This document shows positions 18,918-27,971 of a stretch of DNA of 64,000 nucleotides, piece by piece. The stretch is from an uncultured Gammaproteobacteria bacterium (GTDB taxonomy: Bacteria; Pseudomonadota; Gammaproteobacteria; Pseudomonadales; Pseudohongiellaceae): assembly GCA_913061515.1 (NCBI GenBank), contig CAJXSF010000012.1:1-64000 (forward strand), written 5' to 3'. The notes under the pieces were generated by a model. That model was not told the DNA's origin and searched no databases. It saw nothing but the letters and a program-made list of their open reading frames with translations. Numbering within the stretch: position 1 is the first letter of the stretch; every line of letters begins with the position of its first letter. A program made the translations under genes and the position numbers.

Positions 18918-19593
18918 GACAATGTTGTTCGGGTTGCTAGCATGCCATGCGCTCGTCAGTGTGAACGTGTCCGCGCAAGTTGATCATAGCGCCCATATGC
19001 CAAGCCATGATGAGCATGAAAGTCATGACATGTTGTTTGATAGATCAGGGATGGTGATGAATGCCAATAGCACTGTGTTACCCCGTGGCTGTGAAAACAT
19101 TAGTGAAAATGTCGATTTTACCATAAGGGCTGGAACCGACTATGCAATAGAAGAAGCTGGTCGAGTGTTCGGGTATAGCCAGTATGATTTTCAAGTGCCA
19201 GCGTGCAGTCGAGTTAATATTGTTTTTATCAATGAGGACGAAATTCGCCATCAATGGATGCTGCACGGCCTGCCACGATACCTATATCCACAGGGGATGT
19301 TTCATTTAGAGGCTAGTGGTGGCGAAACAGTGCGGGGAAGTTTTATTGTGCCTGCAGATGATGCTACCTATTTAGTGCATTGTGATGTGACCCAACATAT
19401 GGAAAAGGGCATGAAGGCGCAGTTTATTGTAGGCAAAGGCTCGGGCACTCTTTGGAGTATTCCTAGCGTAAGCGCCGATTTCAAGCTTGATTCCAGGTCA
19501 AGTAGCATTGCTTCTTGGCTACTTTTTTGCTCAACTATTAGCGCTTTTATTTTACTGATGTTTTTCGTTAAAAAAGGATTTTCTGCGCGTTAG
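18910..19593 (+). CDS. Membrane-anchored cupredoxin
   Basis: 227 residues. A signal peptide is followed by a His-rich segment (DHSAHMPSHDEHESHD) that could bind metal. The single cupredoxin domain (about 90-175) has a complete type 1 copper set: H114 in EIRHQWM, then C158, H163 and M168 in VHCDVTQHMEKGMKA (C-x4-H-x4-M). A C-terminal transmembrane helix (ASWLLFCSTISAFILLMFFV) anchors it. It starts 8 nt inside the multicopper oxidase gene, so the two are translationally coupled. It is a likely electron partner of that oxidase. Confidence 0.82.
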   Translation: MIRTMLFGLLACHALVSVNVSAQVDHSAHMPSHDEHESHDMLFDRSGMVMNANSTVLPRGCENISENVDFTIRAGTDYAIEEAGRVFGYSQYDFQVPACSRVNIVFINEDEIRHQWMLHGLPRYLYPQGMFHLEASGGETVRGSFIVPADDATYLVHCDVTQHMEKGMKAQFIVGKGSGTLWSIPSVSADFKLDSRSSSIASWLLFCSTISAFILLMFFVKKGFSAR

Positions 19594-19598
19594 GTCTT

Positions 19599-20783
19599 AT
19601 GAAAAATCTATTGCTAAAACAGAATTTATTACACTTGCCTTTAAAACCGATTTTATTACTCAGTTTGAGTCTTATTCCCATCGCTTGCCAAAGTATCGAT
19701 CTCTATCGCTTTGAGCGACAAATGATCGATGCAGATGTTACAGGTGCCTTTGATCTTAGTTTGGCAGATATCGATGGCGATGGGCTTGTTGATATCGTTG
19801 CCGTTGCCAATGATCCTGCGCAATTTGTGTGGTATCAAAATCCCTCGTGGAACAAACATATCATCTCTAGCTCAGCCCGTGGCAATGTGGCCACCGCTCC
19901 CTATGATATCGATGGTGATGGAGATACCGACCTAGTATTGGCAAGTGCGCTCGAAACAAACGCGGGTGCTCAAGAGGGGCTTCTGCAATGGTTTGAGAAT
20001 CCTGGCAACCCTGAAGAGGTGCAACAGTGGTCTGAGCACACTATTAGTCGCACAACAGCGCCGCAAGCTGTGCAGTGGATTGACGTTGTTGGTAACGCAC
20101 GTAAGATTCTTGTTAGCCTTCCTCAGCGTGATGGCCAATTACGGGGTTACCCTATCCCGCGAAACCCTACCTCGAACTGGCAGAGTGTTGTGTTGGGTCA
20201 AGCATCTGCTAGGACTCATGGGCTAGCAGTAAGCGACTACAATGAAGACGGTAAAGATGAGTTGTTGATAGCCAGTGTGTCAGGCGTTGACATGGTGCAG
20301 TTCGCCACCGAAGAACAATCTGTTCTGACGAGCCGTATTGGTGAGGGTTATGAAGGAATAGCGCCAAATTCAGGCAGTGCGAAAGCCCTGCTAGGTCGGC
20401 TAAGCAATGCTCAGCGGTTTATTGCAAGTATCGAGCCTTGGAATGGAAATGAGGTCGTAATTTATACACCAAGTAATAATAACGATATGACCTGGGAGCG
20501 CGCGGTCATTGATAGCAGTTTGCTCGCGCTGCAGGCGATGGCGCTAGTAGATAGTAATAACGATGGAGTCGATGAGATTGTGGTCGCCAATAGTGCTCAG
20601 CCCTACGGTATCTATACTTATCGTTTTAATACGCAGAGTGGTCAGTGGGAACGGGAGACACTAAGTCAAGTGTCCACAGCGATTGCCGATATCGACGTAG
20701 GGGATGTCAATGGAGATGGGCGTAGCGATATCATTGCCGCTGGTCGCAGTGGGGATATCATCTTGCTACGAAGCGCTCAATAA
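19599..20783 (+). CDS. FG-GAP/VCBS-repeat lipoprotein
   Basis: 394 residues. The N-terminus is hydrophobic and ends in a lipobox-like LIPIACQS, predicting a lipoprotein. The body is a beta-propeller of FG-GAP/VCBS repeats with calcium-binding loops (DIDGDGLVDIVAVAND, DIDGDGDTDLVLAS, DYNEDGKDELLIAS, DSNNDGVDEIVVAN, DVNGDGRSDIIAAG). It lies 5 nt after the cupredoxin, so it is the last gene of the copper-protein operon. The propeller suggests a scaffold or binding role on the periplasmic or outer face; no enzymatic motif is seen. Confidence 0.82.
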   Translation: MKNLLLKQNLLHLPLKPILLLSLSLIPIACQSIDLYRFERQMIDADVTGAFDLSLADIDGDGLVDIVAVANDPAQFVWYQNPSWNKHIISSSARGNVATAPYDIDGDGDTDLVLASALETNAGAQEGLLQWFENPGNPEEVQQWSEHTISRTTAPQAVQWIDVVGNARKILVSLPQRDGQLRGYPIPRNPTSNWQSVVLGQASARTHGLAVSDYNEDGKDELLIASVSGVDMVQFATEEQSVLTSRIGEGYEGIAPNSGSAKALLGRLSNAQRFIASIEPWNGNEVVIYTPSNNNDMTWERAVIDSSLLALQAMALVDSNNDGVDEIVVANSAQPYGIYTYRFNTQSGQWERETLSQVSTAIADIDVGDVNGDGRSDIIAAGRSGDIILLRSAQ

Positions 20784-20798
20784 AGGTTGAGCGCTTCG
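20769..20798. other. 12-bp perfect inverted repeat spanning the FG-GAP stop codon
   Basis: CGAAGCGCTCAA and TTGAGCGCTTCG flank a 6-nt loop that contains the TAA stop. There is no T-run on either strand, so it may be a factor-assisted terminator or mRNA-stabilising hairpin between two convergent genes. Confidence 0.6.
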
Positions 20799-20803
20799 TC
20801 TAT

Positions 20804-22087
20804 TCAGTCCCTTGGTACGCGGTTGCCTGCTATCCAAACATCGCTCAGTGATTGGGTATTGTTGATATCGTCTAAGGGGTTGCGCTCTAATACGACAATA
20901 TCAGCCCACTTGCCCTCCTCCAGAGTTCCGAGATCGTCTAATCCGAGGCACTTTGCCGCAACACTCGTGGCTGACTGAATGACGGCGGATGGGCTCATGC
21001 CGGCATCGACCATCATGCTCATCTCCAGGTGTTCGAAATATCCTTGAAAACGGGCGGCAGGCCCTGAATCGGTGCCCATAACAATGCTAACACCGGCATC
21101 GGATAACACTTTCAAATTATGCATGGCCATAGGAAGAGCGTGGTTTTTGTAGTGTTGGGCTGTCTCACTATTTTGCACTCGAGCCTGTCGTTCTGGGTCG
21201 TTCAGGGTGGTCATGATCTCTGAGCTGACTTCCTTTGTGAAAAAGGGGTCATTGAAAAACGCCGGTTCGCTTTCATAGATAAAAGTCGACACTTCTCTTG
21301 TTAATGTTGGTGTATAGCAGACCTGGCTGCTAATAAGCGCATCAATGAATTCCTGGTCTACTTCTTGATCTCGCACGCTGTGGGCAATAAAGTCCGCTCC
21401 CGCTGCGAGCGTCGCTTTCGCGTCCTCTAGGTTGTAGGCATGCACGGCCAATGGAATGCCACGCTTTTCTGACTCGTCGGCGATGGCTTGATAGATCTCG
21501 GGAGCCATCTTGGCAGTGCGGCCTAAGTTATCATCGACTCTTATCTTGATGAAGTCCGCATTTTGATCAGCAACGCCGTTGACGGCACGCACGGCTTGCT
21601 CTGTAGTGCGCGGTGCTAGGACTGGTCCTGCCACCATAAGGCGGCTGTAATTCAACGAATAGGGATTCAAGTCGTTGCGGATCTGGAAACCCTCATACTC
21701 ATCATCGCCTAAACTGTTCACCATAGTGATACCGTAACGCGCATACAGAGCTAGTTGTCGTAACACGTTGCCGCGATCATAGTGGCCATTTTCTAATCCA
21801 AGTACTTGCCCCACATGGCCGTGCGTATTTATCAGCCCTGGCATGATGGTTTTTCCCTGTAAATCGACAATCTCTGCGTCATCTGGAATCGTTACGTTGG
21901 CGGCGCTACCGACATTGGAGATTTTCCCGTCGATACTAATCAAAACACCATTTTCGATCGGGGCATTCTCTGTGCCATCGATGATGCGAGCGCCAGTAAA
22001 GGCAAGGGTGCCAGGGGCAGCGTAGGCAACGGCACTGACAAGAGAAAGGCTAATCGCTATAAGCGCTGCGCGAGTTTTCAAGAACAT
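20804..22087 (-). CDS. Secreted metal-dependent amidohydrolase
   Basis: 427 residues with a signal peptide (ending VAYAAPG). It has the amidohydrolase TIM-barrel set: HGH in GLINTHGHVGQ, a possible metal-bridging Lys in ADFIKIRVDD, H in PLAVHAYN, H in DFIAHSVRD, and D in IVMGTDSGPAA. The flanking beta-sandwich (FTGARIIDGTENAPIENG and KWADIVVLERNPLDD) is standard. It resembles imidazolonepropionase-like or Xaa-Pro dipeptidase (prolidase-type) amidohydrolases found in the periplasm. Substrate unknown. It converges with the FG-GAP gene. Confidence 0.88.
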   Translation of the reverse strand: MFLKTRAALIAISLSLVSAVAYAAPGTLAFTGARIIDGTENAPIENGVLISIDGKISNVGSAANVTIPDDAEIVDLQGKTIMPGLINTHGHVGQVLGLENGHYDRGNVLRQLALYARYGITMVNSLGDDEYEGFQIRNDLNPYSLNYSRLMVAGPVLAPRTTEQAVRAVNGVADQNADFIKIRVDDNLGRTAKMAPEIYQAIADESEKRGIPLAVHAYNLEDAKATLAAGADFIAHSVRDQEVDQEFIDALISSQVCYTPTLTREVSTFIYESEPAFFNDPFFTKEVSSEIMTTLNDPERQARVQNSETAQHYKNHALPMAMHNLKVLSDAGVSIVMGTDSGPAARFQGYFEHLEMSMMVDAGMSPSAVIQSATSVAAKCLGLDDLGTLEEGKWADIVVLERNPLDDINNTQSLSDVWIAGNRVPRD

Positions 22088-22220
22088 GTATATACTCCGT
22101 TATTATTGTAAATGACCACGTTTGAGCCCACGATGAGATTTGACAGCTTATCGGTTTCTGTAGGTTAATTCCAAGTAGCCTTGGCTATATATATTTTTTA
22201 ATCACTCCTGGAGAGAATGA

Positions 22221-23036
22221 ATGGAGAACGTAAACATCAATTCAGACGTATTAATGGGATACGTCTATATCTACGGCCCGAAATTGATCGCGGCAATTCT
22301 AACGCTAGTAATCGGCTTGTTGTTGGCTAACTTCATTGTGGGAATGGTAAAGCGCATCCTCAATAAGAGTAAAGTTGACCCTTCTTTGCAAAGCTTTTTA
22401 AGCAGTTTAGTGGCCATTTTATTGAAAGTGATGGTGTATATCTCAGCCCTCGGCATGCTGGGCGTTGAGATGACCTCATTTGTGGCGATATTGGGTGCCG
22501 CAGGCTTGGCCGTAGGTTTGGCATTATCCGGCACGCTGCAGAATTTTGCTGGTGGCGTCATGATTTTGTTCTTCAAGACCTTCAAGGTCGGTGATTTCAT
22601 CGAAGCGCAGGGTTATTCAGGTAGTGTGAAAGAGATTCAGATATTCGTGACAGTACTAACTACTCCAGATAACAAAACCGTGATTATTCCTAATGGGCCC
22701 TTAGCCACTGGCACGCTTGTAAATTTCTCTGCGCAGCCAAGACGTCGTGTTGATTGGACCTTCGGGATTGCCTATGGCGATGATGTTGATAAAGCCTATG
22801 ATGTGCTCAAAAATCTAATCGCTGAAGACGAGCGAATCAAGACTGATCCGGAGCCGTTCTATGCTGTTTCGGCCTTGGCAGATAGCTCCGTCAATATAGT
22901 AGTCCGTGTGTGGGTTGATGCGGCCGATTACTGGGGCGTGTTCTTCCGCATGAACGAATTAGTGTACAAGCGTTTCCCAGATGCTGGGTTGAGCATTCCG
23001 TTTCCGCAGCGCGATGTGCACGTATATCAGAAGTAA
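22221..23036 (+). CDS. mscS: Small-conductance mechanosensitive channel, MscS type
   Basis: 271 residues, the size of the minimal MscS. It has three N-terminal transmembrane segments, with the pore helix rich in Gly and Ala (LGAAGLAVGLALSGTLQNFAGGVMI). The beta-domain follows (FKVGDFIEAQGYSGSVKEIQIFVTVLTTPDNKTVIIPNGPL) and then the alpha/beta vestibule. It forms a homoheptameric inner-membrane valve releasing solutes on hypo-osmotic shock. A good GGAGAG ribosome-binding site precedes the ATG. Confidence 0.93.
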   Translation: MENVNINSDVLMGYVYIYGPKLIAAILTLVIGLLLANFIVGMVKRILNKSKVDPSLQSFLSSLVAILLKVMVYISALGMLGVEMTSFVAILGAAGLAVGLALSGTLQNFAGGVMILFFKTFKVGDFIEAQGYSGSVKEIQIFVTVLTTPDNKTVIIPNGPLATGTLVNFSAQPRRRVDWTFGIAYGDDVDKAYDVLKNLIAEDERIKTDPEPFYAVSALADSSVNIVVRVWVDAADYWGVFFRMNELVYKRFPDAGLSIPFPQRDVHVYQK

Positions 23037-23112
23037 GTCACAGACTACGGTGTGTTAACGTGTTAGGCTTGCTTTGACATTTGAACGATTTAATTCGCAA
23101 AAGGAGGAAGTG

Positions 23113-23499
23113 ATGAAATTCAGTTCGTTAATTGGCAAATCTATTAATTCGGTACTCATTGCGGCGATGGCTCTGATGTGTGTGCAAGCACCCGCAATGG
23201 CAGATATCGTCAGCACAGAGCAGATTGCCACCGAGCAACGCACGGATATGCAGCGTGAGGCGGTGAGAAGCTTTCTAGACCGTGACGATGTAAAAGCGCA
23301 ACTAGAAGCGCGCGGCGTAGATGCAGACAGTGCCTCGCAGCGTGTCGATAGTTTAACTGCAACAGAGTTGTCAGAGTTGTCAATGCAGATCGATACTTTG
23401 CCTGCGGGCGAAGGGGCCATTGGCTTCGTCATAGGTCTGATCGTGATCTTTATGTTGCTGGATATTGCAGGGGTTACAGACGTATTCCCCGCAATATAG
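23113..23499 (+). CDS. PA2779 family protein
   Basis: 128 residues from ATG 23113, which has AAGGAGG immediately upstream (the longer TTG start is unlikely). Signal-like helix (SVLIAAMALMCVQAPAMA), then an Ala/Glu/Asp-rich helical region (REAVRSFLDRDDVKAQLEARGVDADSASQRVDSLT) and a C-terminal transmembrane helix (AIGFVIGLIVIFMLLDIAGV). This matches the PA2779 family, which usually sits next to a PA2778-type cysteine peptidase as it does here. Function unknown; perhaps a substrate or partner of that peptidase. Confidence 0.85.
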   Translation: MKFSSLIGKSINSVLIAAMALMCVQAPAMADIVSTEQIATEQRTDMQREAVRSFLDRDDVKAQLEARGVDADSASQRVDSLTATELSELSMQIDTLPAGEGAIGFVIGLIVIFMLLDIAGVTDVFPAI

Positions 23500-23500
23500 T

Positions 23501-24496
23501 GTGTACGCAACAGTGCAAAAAAATGCCCGCATAATTATTGGGCTGATAGCATTAATGGGTTTGGGGGGCTGCGTGGCGGCTCCTCAATCCACATTGCTCA
23601 TTGAGAGTTTTCAACAACAATCCGAACAAAATCTTGCTTTAGATATCCCATCCCGCCTACTGCTCGAATCCGTCGCGTTTTTTCCGCAGGAATTATATCA
23701 ATGTGGGCCTGCAGCGCTGGCAACCGTTCTGCACAGCAGTGCTGTTTTAGTTCAGCCAGAAGAGCTCGTGTCACAAGTGTATGTTCCGGCAAGGCAAGGT
23801 AGCTTGCAAATAGAAATGCTTGCGGCTGCGCGTCGTTATGGCCGTATTGCCTATGTGCTGCCACCCTCATTAGAAGTCCTGTTGCAAGAGTTAGATTCAG
23901 GTCGGCCTGTACTTGTGATGCAAAACTTAGGTTTAAAGCGCTTTCCACAATGGCACTATGCCGTTGCAGTAGGCTATGATTTTTTTGAAAAGGAGTTAAT
24001 TCTGCGCTCTGGTGTAGTAAAGGACTATCGCATGAAGCTGCAGACCTTTGAGCGAACATGGCAGCGTGCTGATCACTGGGCGGTAGTGCTACTGGCCCCT
24101 GGTGAGCTCGCCGCTGATGTGGATGAGGCGGCTTATTTTGATGCGGTAAGCGCATTTGCGCGAGTTGCCGACGAAGAGGCTCTTAGCGCGGCGTATGCTG
24201 CGGGGCTTAAACGTTGGCCAGCAAGCTCGACGCTAGGGATGGGGCTTGGCAATCTCCACTATCAAAAGCAGCGCTTGTCAAAGGCAGCGCAGAGTTATTC
24301 AACAGTACTTAGGTATTCCCCCAATTATGCGGCAGCGCATAATAATCTGGCACAAGTGTTACTGGAACTAGATAGCCTAAACGAGGCACAGAGGCATGCC
24401 GAAATGGCGGTCGCAATAGGAGGGACTTTTGCGGATAATTATAAAAAGACACTTGCAACCATCAATCGTTTGCTTGCAGAGCAAGCTAATAATTAG
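23501..24496 (+). CDS. PA2778 family lipoprotein cysteine peptidase with TPR region
   Basis: About 331 residues from GTG 23501 (23465 and 23513 also possible). Lipobox LMGLGGCVA. The C39-like papain-fold domain has the nucleophile in YQCGPAALATVL and the catalytic histidine in PQWHYAVAVGYD. The C-terminal third holds TPR-like repeats (MGLGNLHYQKQRLSKAAQSYSTVLRYSPNYAAAHNNLAQVL). It is one base after the PA2779-family gene, the conserved pairing. Such proteins are peptidase-like outer-membrane or periplasmic lipoproteins of unknown target. Its end overlaps the convergent EAL gene by 11 nt. Confidence 0.85.
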   Translation: MYATVQKNARIIIGLIALMGLGGCVAAPQSTLLIESFQQQSEQNLALDIPSRLLLESVAFFPQELYQCGPAALATVLHSSAVLVQPEELVSQVYVPARQGSLQIEMLAAARRYGRIAYVLPPSLEVLLQELDSGRPVLVMQNLGLKRFPQWHYAVAVGYDFFEKELILRSGVVKDYRMKLQTFERTWQRADHWAVVLLAPGELAADVDEAAYFDAVSAFARVADEEALSAAYAAGLKRWPASSTLGMGLGNLHYQKQRLSKAAQSYSTVLRYSPNYAAAHNNLAQVLLELDSLNEAQRHAEMAVAIGGTFADNYKKTLATINRLLAEQANN

Positions 24497-25718
24497 AGTC
24501 TTCCCACAACACGTCACAGCAAACAATGAACTGGGTGTTTTCGATTTCAAGTTGTAATGATAGGGTTATGCAAAGAGTTCCATCGGCTATGGAAAAATAA
24601 GGTTTCGTAGCTTGTATAAAACCAGGATTATTAACTGCGTTGCTAAAATACTCACGTCGCTTCCAACTCGCTCCTTGAGCATCAGCTAAGGCACTTAATC
24701 TATCTTTCGTAGGGATGCATATGGTCGTTGAGTTGATGTTAGAGAAACATTGTTCTCCATCGAGCGATAATTGATAAAGGCGAATGGTGCGCTGTTCTTT
24801 TAGCAAGATATCTGCCATTGTTTGCAGGTTTGCGTTCTCTTTTTCGGTGGCTTCGGTGAACTTATCAATATAGGTAGAGAGTATTTGTGAGTACCGTGCA
24901 TTGCTTAGAAGGCTAAGCTCATCGAAATTCTGATAAAGGTCTTTCCATAGGCCTGGCCGTGCTGGAATAGACTCGGATAGTAGAAACGGATGAGCGAAAT
25001 AGAAGCCCTGTACCAAGTCGACACCGCTGTCCATTGCTACAATTGCCTCCTCTTGTGTCTCAACACCTTCGGCAAGAACGATGCATTTACAATTGTGCAG
25101 CATATTAGTGACGCCTTTAATGAGGCTGCGCACACTAGGATCAATGCCTGCCTTTTGCAGCATTCCCCTATCGAGTTTTACGATATCGGGCTTAATGCGC
25201 CAGATCCTTTCGAAATTAGACTGCCCCGCGCCGAAATCATCAATGGCGATCAAAAAACCTAAATCTTTGTATTGTTGAATACAGTTTTCGAGCTCTGACT
25301 CATCATCGATCATCGACTCGAGGATTTCGATGACGATTTGATTTTCTTGATGATTGCCCTGTTTTACCAGTGTGCTTAGGAATTCTATATGACGGTCTTT
25401 GTCACTTAAGGTGTACGGGTCAATATTCAGAAAAAGCCAGGCATTTGGAGGATTTAGTGCATAGAAATTGTCGAGATGGACACGCTGGCATAAATAATCT
25501 AATTGAATGATGTCTTCACTTTTCTGCGCAGTGAATAGCTGCGCTGGAGCGACACTATTGGCATTGCTATCGATGCCACGTGCCAAACCCTCTAAGCCAA
25601 CAATCCGACGATGGGCAATGCTATAAATAGGTTGAAAGGCGGACATGATGCGAATATCGCGATGTTGCGCATAATGATTGCCCTTGTAAAACCCAAAATT
25701 GGGCACTGTCTCACTCAT
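24486..25718 (-). CDS. EAL-domain cyclic-di-GMP phosphodiesterase with C-terminal sensor-like region
   Basis: 410 residues, cytosolic. The EAL domain (about 20-255) keeps all catalytic positions: E43 (as EGL), N98 in FLNID, E131, D160/D161 in DDFGAG, K181, E217 in EGVET and the QGFYF segment. It is therefore predicted active in hydrolysing c-di-GMP to pGpG. There is no GGDEF domain. Residues about 270-400 look like a Cache/PDC-type sensor (SWKRREYFSNAVNNPGF, IQATKPYFSIADGTLCITLSL) placed after the EAL domain, an arrangement seen in some standalone EAL proteins. The ligand is unknown. Confidence 0.88.
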   Translation of the reverse strand: MSETVPNFGFYKGNHYAQHRDIRIMSAFQPIYSIAHRRIVGLEGLARGIDSNANSVAPAQLFTAQKSEDIIQLDYLCQRVHLDNFYALNPPNAWLFLNIDPYTLSDKDRHIEFLSTLVKQGNHQENQIVIEILESMIDDESELENCIQQYKDLGFLIAIDDFGAGQSNFERIWRIKPDIVKLDRGMLQKAGIDPSVRSLIKGVTNMLHNCKCIVLAEGVETQEEAIVAMDSGVDLVQGFYFAHPFLLSESIPARPGLWKDLYQNFDELSLLSNARYSQILSTYIDKFTEATEKENANLQTMADILLKEQRTIRLYQLSLDGEQCFSNINSTTICIPTKDRLSALADAQGASWKRREYFSNAVNNPGFIQATKPYFSIADGTLCITLSLQLEIENTQFIVCCDVLWEDSNY

Positions 25719-25747
25719 TTGAATTGTCTCATCGTACGAGTTTTAGT

Positions 25748-26767
25748 TTAGAAGCCTAATGGAAAGTAGAAGCCGGCACGCAGGCTAGATGATTTCTTGT
25801 TGTAGCTTATTAATGCTTCACCATAGCCTGAATAGTAACTTATATAGAACCGACTATTCACCCATCGAGACATGGGGACAATGACATCAAGCTGGTAACT
25901 GAGTTTGTCAGATTTTCTGCCAAGCATGGTTTTGAGGTCTACGCGAACCCAGTTGTTCAGGTCTAAATGGGTTGTGATCTCGGCGTTGCCAAGATAGTCC
26001 TCGATGTCTTCGTTGTAGTCCCCCAGATTCATAGCTTGCCAGTATTTTAGCGTCCACGACCATGCCTCGCTTAGACGCAGGTTGCGTGAGACATAGAGCC
26101 GGTCCCAACTGCGAGACTCGAAACTGTCGCGGCCGTTAGATTGATGCTCAAAACCGATAAGATCGAAAATATGCAACCGCGTTCTGCTGCTAGGTTTCGC
26201 TAAATTCTCTCTAAAATCCCAAAAAATCTCGGGGTTATAGTTGTGTTCTTTAAAGGGCGCAGAAGCCTCCGATATGTCCCACCAAGACCGCTGAGAATAA
26301 CCAAACTTGATGGGAGCTAAACCCTCTAGTTCCTTTATATTGGGGAATAGTCTGAACTTCATCCCTAGCTCAAACTTAATGTCGAGGGATTCACCGCTAA
26401 AAGGCGCACTCTTGTCTTCATACTCCATTGAGCCAAAGCTAATATAGTTATTTTTATAGGGTTCGAAGAAGGTGTTGCGAATTGGATTTTGGAAACTAAA
26501 CTGACGAATGCTAGCGGCCACCGCAGTGGAGTCGACAATTTGTGCATCATCGCCTATGTTCTCTTCCAAAATAGCGGTGCAGATTGCTCTGAGATCTCCG
26601 ACTAGAAGCTCATCATTTTCGGGTTTCAGAACTTGTTCCTGCAAGCAGCTCTCGACAGTGGATAGTTGAGCAACTGCAATAGATGTATTTGTGCATAAAA
26701 TAGCGGTAATACAAAAGCCACGTAACAGCGTATGCAAAAGACTGTTGCGCTTAAGTCGGTTAGACAT
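25748..26767 (-). CDS. pldA: Outer-membrane phospholipase A1 (OMPLA family)
   Basis: About 339 residues from the second ATG (26767), which gives a clean signal peptide ending IAVAQ. It is a 12-strand barrel enzyme. The active-site signature is FEHQSNGRDSFESRSWDRLY, equivalent to E. coli H142/S144; the third triad residue, Asn156 in E. coli, is Asp here (D229 in ORF-track numbering). Calcium-site serines and arginine around SNGR are kept. It hydrolyses phospholipids in the outer leaflet when dimerised by membrane damage. It is divergent from an AraC-type regulator with a 94-bp gap. Confidence 0.88.
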   Translation of the reverse strand: MSNRLKRNSLLHTLLRGFCITAILCTNTSIAVAQLSTVESCLQEQVLKPENDELLVGDLRAICTAILEENIGDDAQIVDSTAVAASIRQFSFQNPIRNTFFEPYKNNYISFGSMEYEDKSAPFSGESLDIKFELGMKFRLFPNIKELEGLAPIKFGYSQRSWWDISEASAPFKEHNYNPEIFWDFRENLAKPSSRTRLHIFDLIGFEHQSNGRDSFESRSWDRLYVSRNLRLSEAWSWTLKYWQAMNLGDYNEDIEDYLGNAEITTHLDLNNWVRVDLKTMLGRKSDKLSYQLDVIVPMSRWVNSRFYISYYSGYGEALISYNKKSSSLRAGFYFPLGF

Positions 26768-26861
26768 GATGGGATCCAGGCGTGGCATGAGGTGCTTATT
26801 GAGGTGAATGAGTGACTGTGCTTATATATCCCTATCGAGCATTGGATCGATTATATGACCC

Positions 26862-27971
26862 ATGGAGCCTTCCTTGCTACTGTTTAGCGCGCAAATAATT
26901 GCGATCATGTCTGTACTGCTTCTGGCAATTGGCTATTTAAAAACGAATGCCAATGATGCTAGCGCAAGAATATTCTTTCTGCTGACCATTGGCATTATTA
27001 GCTATTTTGTAAGAAGCATGACGATGGCGCATGTGGATCCTGCCCTGCGACTCGACCCTGGGGCATGGGGCGTGCTTCTAAATCTAGGGAGCAACGCGAT
27101 CCCAGGCTTGTTTATGTTGTACTGCTATTACGTGTTTCAGGATTCAGTCAAAATCCCCAGAATCTTGATCGGGCTATTAGTATTGCAGCTAGTGCTCGAT
27201 CACTTGAACTATCGTTCCTATCGCCCTTCCGCTTTTTTGTCGGTGCAGGCCGATAGCTCCTTAACGCAATTTTTGCTTGGCCCAGTGCCAGACTTCATGC
27301 AGTTAGTGTTTTCACTTTGCGCTGTTTTCTGGACAGCGCGTGGGTGGAGTAGCGATTTGATTGAGACGCGACGTTTCTTGCGCTGGGTGATTGTTGGTGT
27401 GCAAGGAGGTTTGATACTTAGCATCGTATTTCTAGAAAACTATCTGCTTAGTAGTGCTTCAATTTACTATGGTCCGATGCATGCAACCATCATGTACGTA
27501 GTTGCGGTGCTGACATTTGCAATGTTGCTATCGCTTCTCCATATCGATTATGTCGGATTTGGGAAGGTGATGAGAAAGGTAGCGCCATTTGTGCCACAAG
27601 AACAAGCTGACGAGACTTTGCTTGCTGATGTTCGGCATTTCAAGAAGATCTTTGAACAGGAAAGGGTCTATCGGGAACATGGTTTGACCATAGCCAACCT
27701 AGCAGCAAAATTAGATTTACCGGAATATCGATTGCGCGCATTGATAAACAAGCATTTGGGGTATCGCAATTTCAATGCGTTGTTGCACGAATATCGCATC
27801 AAAGATGCGTGTGAAATGTTGTCTGACGCCAAGCAGCGTCAATTGCCGATATTAACGATCGCGCTAACCGTAGGGTATCAATCAATCACTCCCTTTAATA
27901 ATGCCTTTCGGCAATCCAAAGGCGTTACGCCGACAGAGTTTAGAAAGAAAGCCCTCAGCGATATTGTCTAA
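26862..27971 (+). CDS. AraC-family regulator with N-terminal membrane domain
   Basis: 369 residues. Residues 1-230 contain about seven hydrophobic helices (LLLFSAQIIAIMSVLLLAIGYL to YVVAVLTFAMLLSLLHI). The C-terminal 100 residues are an AraC double helix-turn-helix (LTIANLAAKLDLPEYRLRALINKHLGYRNFNALLHEYRI, then ILTIALTVGYQSITPFNNAFRQSKGVTPTEFRKK). This membrane-sensor architecture is common in marine Gammaproteobacteria. Its signal and targets are unknown; the divergent pldA is one candidate. It overlaps the convergent LysR gene by 4 nt. Confidence 0.88.
   Translation: MEPSLLLFSAQIIAIMSVLLLAIGYLKTNANDASARIFFLLTIGIISYFVRSMTMAHVDPALRLDPGAWGVLLNLGSNAIPGLFMLYCYYVFQDSVKIPRILIGLLVLQLVLDHLNYRSYRPSAFLSVQADSSLTQFLLGPVPDFMQLVFSLCAVFWTARGWSSDLIETRRFLRWVIVGVQGGLILSIVFLENYLLSSASIYYGPMHATIMYVVAVLTFAMLLSLLHIDYVGFGKVMRKVAPFVPQEQADETLLADVRHFKKIFEQERVYREHGLTIANLAAKLDLPEYRLRALINKHLGYRNFNALLHEYRIKDACEMLSDAKQRQLPILTIALTVGYQSITPFNNAFRQSKGVTPTEFRKKALSDIV

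Noticed and set aside
23598-24155. 185-residue minus-strand ORF inside the PA2778-type gene
   Set aside because: Antisense shadow; His/Gln-rich composition reflects the other strand's codons.
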